Assembly: GCF_019511665.1 (NCBI RefSeq)
Contig: NZ_JAEUAW010000015.1
Coordinates: 29,569-93,568, forward strand
Direction of reading: 5' to 3'
Source of the DNA: Microbacterium jejuense
GTDB taxonomy: Bacteria > Actinomycetota > Actinomycetes > Actinomycetales > Microbacteriaceae
Length of the DNA: 64,000 nucleotides
A program made the translations under genes and the position numbers. The notes under the pieces are model-generated. The model did not search any database. It had not been told where the DNA came from and saw only the letters and a program-made list of their open reading frames with translations. This document shows positions 59,592 to 64,000 of this stretch, piece by piece; position 1 is the stretch's first letter; every line of letters starts with the position of its first letter.

Positions 59592-62249
59592 GTGACGGAC
59601 TCCGCAAAGCCTACCCTCCTGGTCGTCGACGGCCATTCTCTGGCCTACCGAGCGTTCTACGCGCTGCCGGTCGACAACTTCTCCACCAAGGACGGGCAGC
59701 ACACGAACGGCATCTACGGGTTCCTCGCGATGCTGATCAACCTGCTGAAGGCCGAGAAGCCGACGCACCTCGCCATCGCGTTCGACACCTCGCGGCAGTC
59801 GTTCCGCACGCGCGAGTACTCCGAGTACAAGGCCAACCGGTCCGAGACGCCGAACGAGTTCAAGGGGCAGATCCCGCTCCTGCAGGACTGCCTCGCCGCC
59901 ATGAGCATCCGCGTGCTCCAGCAGGAGGACATCGAGGCCGATGACATCCTGGCGACCCTCGCGACGCAGGGCGCCGAGCAGGGCTTCAACGTGCTCGTGT
60001 GCTCAGGCGACCGCGACACGATCCAGCTCGTGAACGACGACATCACGCTGCTGTACCCGAACGTCCAGGGCGTCTCGCAGCTCAAGCGCTACGACCGTCA
60101 GGCGGTGATCGACCGCTACGGCGTGCCGCCCGAGCAGTACCCCGACATCGCGGCGCTCGTCGGAGAGACGAGCGACAACCTTCCCGGCGTGCCCAAGGTG
60201 GGTGAGAAGACCGCGGTCAAGTGGCTCAACCAGTTCGGCTCGCTCGACGCGCTGCTCGACGCGGCGCCGACCATCAAGGGCGTCGTCGGCGGCAACCTCG
60301 TGGCCCACACCGAGGACGTGCGGCGCAACCGCCGCCTCAACCGGCTGCTGCGCGACGTCGAGCTTCCCTACGGCCCCGCCGACCTCGAGGTGCAGCCGAT
60401 GGACGCGCAGGCCGTGCGCGACATCTTCTCGCGCCTCGAGTTCAAGACGCTCATCCCGCGCGTGGCCGAGCTAGCGGGCATCGAGCAGCAGATGGCGGCG
60501 GTCAACTCCGCCGCCGCAGAGCTCGCCCCGGTCGCCGCGGAGCTGTCGGGTCCCGAACTGGCATCGTGGCTCGAGGCGGCAGAGGGCGAGGTCGGCGTCA
60601 CGCTGACAATCGAGCGTGGTCTGCCGGCGCGCATCGGCGTGGCCACGAAGGATGCCGCGGCCGAGGCGTCCTGGACGCCCGAGGTCGAGGCATCCCTCGC
60701 TCCGTGGCTCGCGTCGGACGCGCCGAAGGTGTTCGCCGACGCCAAGCCGCAGGTCAAGGCGCTGCGACGGGCAGGGCTGCGCCTGGGCGGACTGGACTTC
60801 GACGTCGTGCTGGCCGGGTGGCTGCTGCGCCCGAGCTTCCCCGACAAGAACCTCGCGGATCTCGTCGACCGGTACCTCGACGAGAAGCTCCCCGAAGCGG
60901 ATCCGTCGCAGCTCGTGCCCGAGACCGAGGGTGCGACTCCCGGCCAGCTCTCGTGGTACACGCGGCGCGTCGCGCAGGCGGTGCGCGCCGAGCTTCCGCC
61001 GAGCGTCGAAGCCGTCATGACCGACATCGAGCTGCCGACGCTGCACACTCTCGCCGACATGGAGCTCGCCGGGGTCTCAGTGTCGCACGAGGTGCTGTCG
61101 ACCTTCTCGGGGGAGCTGGGCGCACGCGCCGACGCGCTCGCGCAGGAGGCGTACGCGGCGATCGGCCGCGAGGTCAACCTCGGGTCTCCCAAGCAGCTGC
61201 AGGAGGTGCTGTTCGACGAGCTGCAGCTTCCGAAGACCCGCAAGACCAAGACCGGGTACTCGACGGATGCCGCCGTCCTGGCCGACCTGCAAGAGACGAA
61301 CCCGCATCCGTTCCTCGACCTGCTGCTGCAGCACCGCGAGGCCACCAAGCTGCGGCAGATCATCGAGTCGCTCGACAGCTCGATCGGCAACGACAAGGCG
61401 ATCGGCGACGACGGCCGCATCCACACCACGTATGTGCAGACGGGCAGTCAGACCGGGCGACTGTCGAGCACCGACCCCAACCTGCAGAACATCCCGATCC
61501 GCACCGAAGAGAGCCGGCGGATCCGCTCGGCGTTCACGGTCGGCGAGGGCTACGAGACCTTGCTGACGGCCGACTACTCGCAGATCGAGATGCGCATCAT
61601 GGCGCACCTGTCGGAGGACCCGGGGCTCATCGAGGCGTTCAACTCCGGGGAGGACACGCACCGCTTCGTCGGCTCGCGCGTGTTCGGCGTCGCGCCGGAG
61701 GACGTCACGCCGGCGATGCGCACGAAGGTCAAGGCGATGTCGTACGGACTCGTGTACGGCCTGTCGGCCTTCGGCCTGTCGAAGCAGCTGCGCATCGAGC
61801 AGACCGAGGCCAAGCAGCTGATGATGGAGTACTTCGCCCGGTTCGGCGCCGTGCGCGACTACCTGCGCTCGTCGGTCGAGCAGGCGCGCATCGACGGCTA
61901 CACCGAGACGATCTTCGGCCGCCGCCGTCCGTTCCCCGATCTCGCCAGCCCCAACCGGGTGCTGCGCGAGAACGCCGAGCGCGCGGCGCTCAACGCCCCG
62001 ATCCAGGGCAGTGCCGCCGACATCATGAAGATCGCCCTGTTCCACATCCACGACGACTTCGCGGCGGCCGAGCTGCGCTCGCGCGTGCTGCTGCAGATCC
62101 ACGACGAGCTCGTCGTGGAAGTCGCGCCGGGGGAGTGGGATGCCGCCGAGCAGATCGTCCGCACCCGCATGGGCGACGCCGCACAGCTGTCGGTGCCGCT
62201 CGACGTCCAGATCGGCCGCGGCGGCGACTGGAACGAGGCCGGGCACTGA
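59592..62249 (+). CDS. polA: DNA polymerase I
   Basis: Repair and Okazaki-fragment polymerase, 885 aa. The N-terminal 5'-3' exonuclease (about 1-300) has VVDGHSLAYRAFYAL, EDIEADDILATLA and GETSDNLPGVPKVGEKTA. The middle domain (about 310-480) lacks an obvious DxE proofreading site, as in other actinobacteria. The polymerase domain has motif A TADYSQIEMRIMAHLSEDP, motif B RTKVKAMSYGLVYGLSAFGL and motif C LLQIHDELVVEV. The GTG start is inferred to be leaderless. Confidence 0.97.
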   Translation: MTDSAKPTLLVVDGHSLAYRAFYALPVDNFSTKDGQHTNGIYGFLAMLINLLKAEKPTHLAIAFDTSRQSFRTREYSEYKANRSETPNEFKGQIPLLQDCLAAMSIRVLQQEDIEADDILATLATQGAEQGFNVLVCSGDRDTIQLVNDDITLLYPNVQGVSQLKRYDRQAVIDRYGVPPEQYPDIAALVGETSDNLPGVPKVGEKTAVKWLNQFGSLDALLDAAPTIKGVVGGNLVAHTEDVRRNRRLNRLLRDVELPYGPADLEVQPMDAQAVRDIFSRLEFKTLIPRVAELAGIEQQMAAVNSAAAELAPVAAELSGPELASWLEAAEGEVGVTLTIERGLPARIGVATKDAAAEASWTPEVEASLAPWLASDAPKVFADAKPQVKALRRAGLRLGGLDFDVVLAGWLLRPSFPDKNLADLVDRYLDEKLPEADPSQLVPETEGATPGQLSWYTRRVAQAVRAELPPSVEAVMTDIELPTLHTLADMELAGVSVSHEVLSTFSGELGARADALAQEAYAAIGREVNLGSPKQLQEVLFDELQLPKTRKTKTGYSTDAAVLADLQETNPHPFLDLLLQHREATKLRQIIESLDSSIGNDKAIGDDGRIHTTYVQTGSQTGRLSSTDPNLQNIPIRTEESRRIRSAFTVGEGYETLLTADYSQIEMRIMAHLSEDPGLIEAFNSGEDTHRFVGSRVFGVAPEDVTPAMRTKVKAMSYGLVYGLSAFGLSKQLRIEQTEAKQLMMEYFARFGAVRDYLRSSVEQARIDGYTETIFGRRRPFPDLASPNRVLRENAERAALNAPIQGSAADIMKIALFHIHDDFAAAELRSRVLLQIHDELVVEVAPGEWDAAEQIVRTRMGDAAQLSVPLDVQIGRGGDWNEAGH

Positions 62250-62287
62250 ATGGCGGCCCGGGACTGAATCCCACCCGACTCAGCACT

Positions 62288-62293
62288 TAGGCT
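62288..62293 (+). promoter_or_regulatory. -10 element of the DUF885 gene, leaderless
   Basis: TAGGCT ends 7 nt before ATG 62301, which lacks a Shine-Dalgarno sequence. Confidence 0.55.
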
Positions 62294-62300
62294 CAGAGCT

Positions 62301-63974
62301 ATGACAGACGAAACCCGCACGCCCACGCAGATCGACAAGATCGCAGATGCGTGGGTCGACACCCTTGCCGAGCTGGAGCCGACGCTCGCGACCTACATCG
62401 GTCGCACCGAGCACAACGGACGGTTCGGCGACTACAGCCCCGCCGGGCAGGAGCGCCTCGCCGAAGAGGGCCGCAAGACTCTGGCGGCCCTGCAGGCCGC
62501 GACCCCCGTCGACTTCGTGGACGAGGTGACCAAGGACGACCTGGCGCGCGAGATCCAGCTAGGCCTCGACCTCGACGATGCGAAGTGGCACCTGCGTGAC
62601 CTGAACGTGATCGCGTCGCACGCGCAGGACATCCGCTCCGCCTTCGACCTGATGCCCACGGCGACGACCGACGACTGGTCGGTCATCGCGACGCGCCTGG
62701 CCGCGGTGCCCGGCGCAATCGACGGCTACGTCGCGACGCTGCGCGAAGGCATCTCGCAGGGCGTCGTGCCGGCGCGCCGACAGGTCGTCGAGGTCGTGAC
62801 GCAGATCGCGCGGTACACCGCCGACGGCGGCTTCTTCGCCACGTTCGCGGCCGAGGCGGCGCCTGAGGAGGGGCAGCTTCCGGCATCCCTCGCCCGTGAT
62901 CTCGCCGACAACGCCAACGCGGCCCGCGTCGCCTACGACGAGCTCTCTTCGTTCCTCTCGAATGAGCTCGCCCCGGCGGCCGGCGAGAAGGACGCGGTCG
63001 GCCGCGAGCTGTACGCGCTGCACTCGCAGCGCTTCCTCGGCGCGACGGTCGACCTCGACGAGACCTACGAGTGGGGCGTCGAGGAGCTCGCGCGCATGGT
63101 CGCCGAGCAGGAGGCGGTCGCGAACGAGATCAAGGCCGGTGCGTCGGTCGAAGAGGCGGTGGCGTTCCTCGAGCAGGACACGTCCCGCAAGCTGTACGGC
63201 ACGGACGCGCTGCAGAAGTGGATGCAGCAGACCAGCGACCGCGCGATCGAAGAGCTCGGCAAGACGCACTTCGACATCGCCGAGCCCATCCGCAGGCTCG
63301 AGTGCATGATCGCCCCCACCAAGGAAGGCGGCATCTACTACACCGGTCCGACCGACGACTTCTCGCGCCCGGGCCGCATGTGGTGGTCGGTGCCCGAGGG
63401 CGTCGAGGACTTCGACACGTGGCGCGAACTCACCACGGTGTACCACGAGGGCGTTCCGGGCCACCACCTGCAGATCGCGCAGGCGGTGTACAACCGTGCG
63501 CAGCTCAACACGTACCGCCGTCTGCTCGGCGGCACTTCAGGGCACGCCGAGGGCTGGGCCCTGTACGCCGAGCGCCTCATGGAGCAGCTGGGTTACCTGT
63601 CGGACCCCGCCGACCGCCTCGGCATGCTCGACGGTCAGCGCATGCGCGCCGCCCGTGTCGTGCTCGACATCGGGGTGCACCTGGAGAAGCCGCGCCTCGA
63701 CGGTCAGGGCACGTGGGACGCCGACTACGCGCTGGACTTCATGCTGCGCAACGTCAACATGCCCGATGAGTTCGTGAAGTTCGAGGTCAACCGCTACCTC
63801 GGCTGGCCGGGCCAGGCCCCCGCGTACAAGGTGGGCCAGCGCATCTGGGAGCAGCTGCGCGACGAGGTCGCCGAGCGTGAGGGCGACGCGTTCTCGATCA
63901 AGCAGTTCCACAAGCGCGCGCTCGACATCGGCGGCGTCGGCCTCGACACGCTGCGCTTCGCACTGTCGCGCTGA
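62301..63974 (+). CDS. DUF885-family protein, probable metallopeptidase-like
   Basis: A 557-aa, mainly helical cytoplasmic protein with no signal peptide. The family motif HEGVPGHH (residues 382-389) resembles the zinc-binding HExxH helix of peptidases, and SGHAEGWALYAERLMEQLGY follows with another probable Glu ligand. DUF885 proteins are related to M3/M32-like metallopeptidases, but substrates are mostly unknown. The N-terminus (about 1-250) is the usual helical domain. ATG 62301 is leaderless (TAGGCT upstream). Confidence 0.9.
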   Translation: MTDETRTPTQIDKIADAWVDTLAELEPTLATYIGRTEHNGRFGDYSPAGQERLAEEGRKTLAALQAATPVDFVDEVTKDDLAREIQLGLDLDDAKWHLRDLNVIASHAQDIRSAFDLMPTATTDDWSVIATRLAAVPGAIDGYVATLREGISQGVVPARRQVVEVVTQIARYTADGGFFATFAAEAAPEEGQLPASLARDLADNANAARVAYDELSSFLSNELAPAAGEKDAVGRELYALHSQRFLGATVDLDETYEWGVEELARMVAEQEAVANEIKAGASVEEAVAFLEQDTSRKLYGTDALQKWMQQTSDRAIEELGKTHFDIAEPIRRLECMIAPTKEGGIYYTGPTDDFSRPGRMWWSVPEGVEDFDTWRELTTVYHEGVPGHHLQIAQAVYNRAQLNTYRRLLGGTSGHAEGWALYAERLMEQLGYLSDPADRLGMLDGQRMRAARVVLDIGVHLEKPRLDGQGTWDADYALDFMLRNVNMPDEFVKFEVNRYLGWPGQAPAYKVGQRIWEQLRDEVAEREGDAFSIKQFHKRALDIGGVGLDTLRFALSR

Positions 63975-63990
63975 CGCGTCCCTTCATCCG

Positions 63991-63996
63991 AGGAGG
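63991..63996 (+). promoter_or_regulatory. Shine-Dalgarno of a gene beyond the right edge
   Basis: AGGAGG lies 4 bases from the end of the window and 17 bases after the DUF885 stop codon. A plus-strand gene probably starts just outside. Confidence 0.55.
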
Positions 63997-64000
63997 TCGT

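Overview
The window is high-GC (about 70%) chromosomal DNA from an actinobacterium, most likely Microbacteriaceae and probably a Microbacterium-like organism. The reasons are the GC-rich codon use, GTG starts, many leaderless promoters, actinobacterial gene orders (alaS-ruvX-mltG-aroE-aroCKB; pyrR-pyrB-pyrC-membrane protein-carAB-pyrF; gmk-rpoZ-metK-priA-fmt-rsmB-rpe; trpC-trpB-trpA-lgt; pdtaR-thioesterase-polA) and an actinobacterial IHF-type domain. Species cannot be named from this alone. No CRISPR array, rRNA operon or intact insertion sequence was seen.

Layout. 1-4.6 kb: the 3' end of rarA, then rpsD, a small membrane-anchored protein and alaS. 4.6-10.4 kb: ruvX, mltG and the shikimate genes aroE, aroC, aroK and aroB, packed with 4-17 nt overlaps. 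10.4-12.7 kb: a GNAT acetyltransferase and an MFS exporter interrupt the aro series. 12.7-17.5 kb: aroQ, efp, nusB and a SWIM-SNF2 ATPase. 17.5-21.9 kb: an accessory block with an NAD-dependent epimerase, a divergent ECF41 sigma factor, an MBL-Rieske protein and a DoxX-like protein. 21.9-30.6 kb: the pyrimidine operon, preceded by a PyrR-binding RNA hairpin. 30.7-38.4 kb: an aIHF-guanylate kinase fusion, rpoZ, metK, priA, fmt, rsmB and rpe. 38.5-46.1 kb: a membrane protein, hisE, hisG, hisF, hisI, two small membrane proteins, trpC, trpB, trpA and lgt. 46.2-54.2 kb: gltB, gltD, pyk and a SHOCT protein. 54.3-56.6 kb, minus strand: a PadR-DUF1048-ABC exporter operon. 56.7-58.4 kb: a sparse, variable-looking segment with a palindrome, an unrecognised gene, a lipoprotein and tRNA-Leu(CAA). 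58.4-64 kb: pdtaR, a hotdog thioesterase, polA and a DUF885 protein.

How it fits together. The window is mainly core biosynthesis: chorismate, UMP, parts of histidine and tryptophan synthesis, glutamate and S-adenosylmethionine, with translation and DNA-repair genes between. Most genes lie in co-directional plus-strand operons with ATGA or GTGA start/stop overlaps. Regulation that can be read from the sequence includes PyrR control at the pyrR ribosome-binding site, an ECF41 target promoter upstream of the epimerase, a PadR-type promoter with repeats, several leaderless promoters (TANNNT 6-7 nt before the start codon) and long-stem terminators.

The most interesting observations are these: the ECF41 sigma/epimerase pair with a matching promoter; the MBL-(possible SCP2)-Rieske protein; the aIHF-Gmk fusion; an over-represented GGATGCC/GGCATCC word that also forms the arms of two related terminators; and the small island beside tRNA-Leu. 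I did not find an obviously new multi-gene defence or biosynthetic system.
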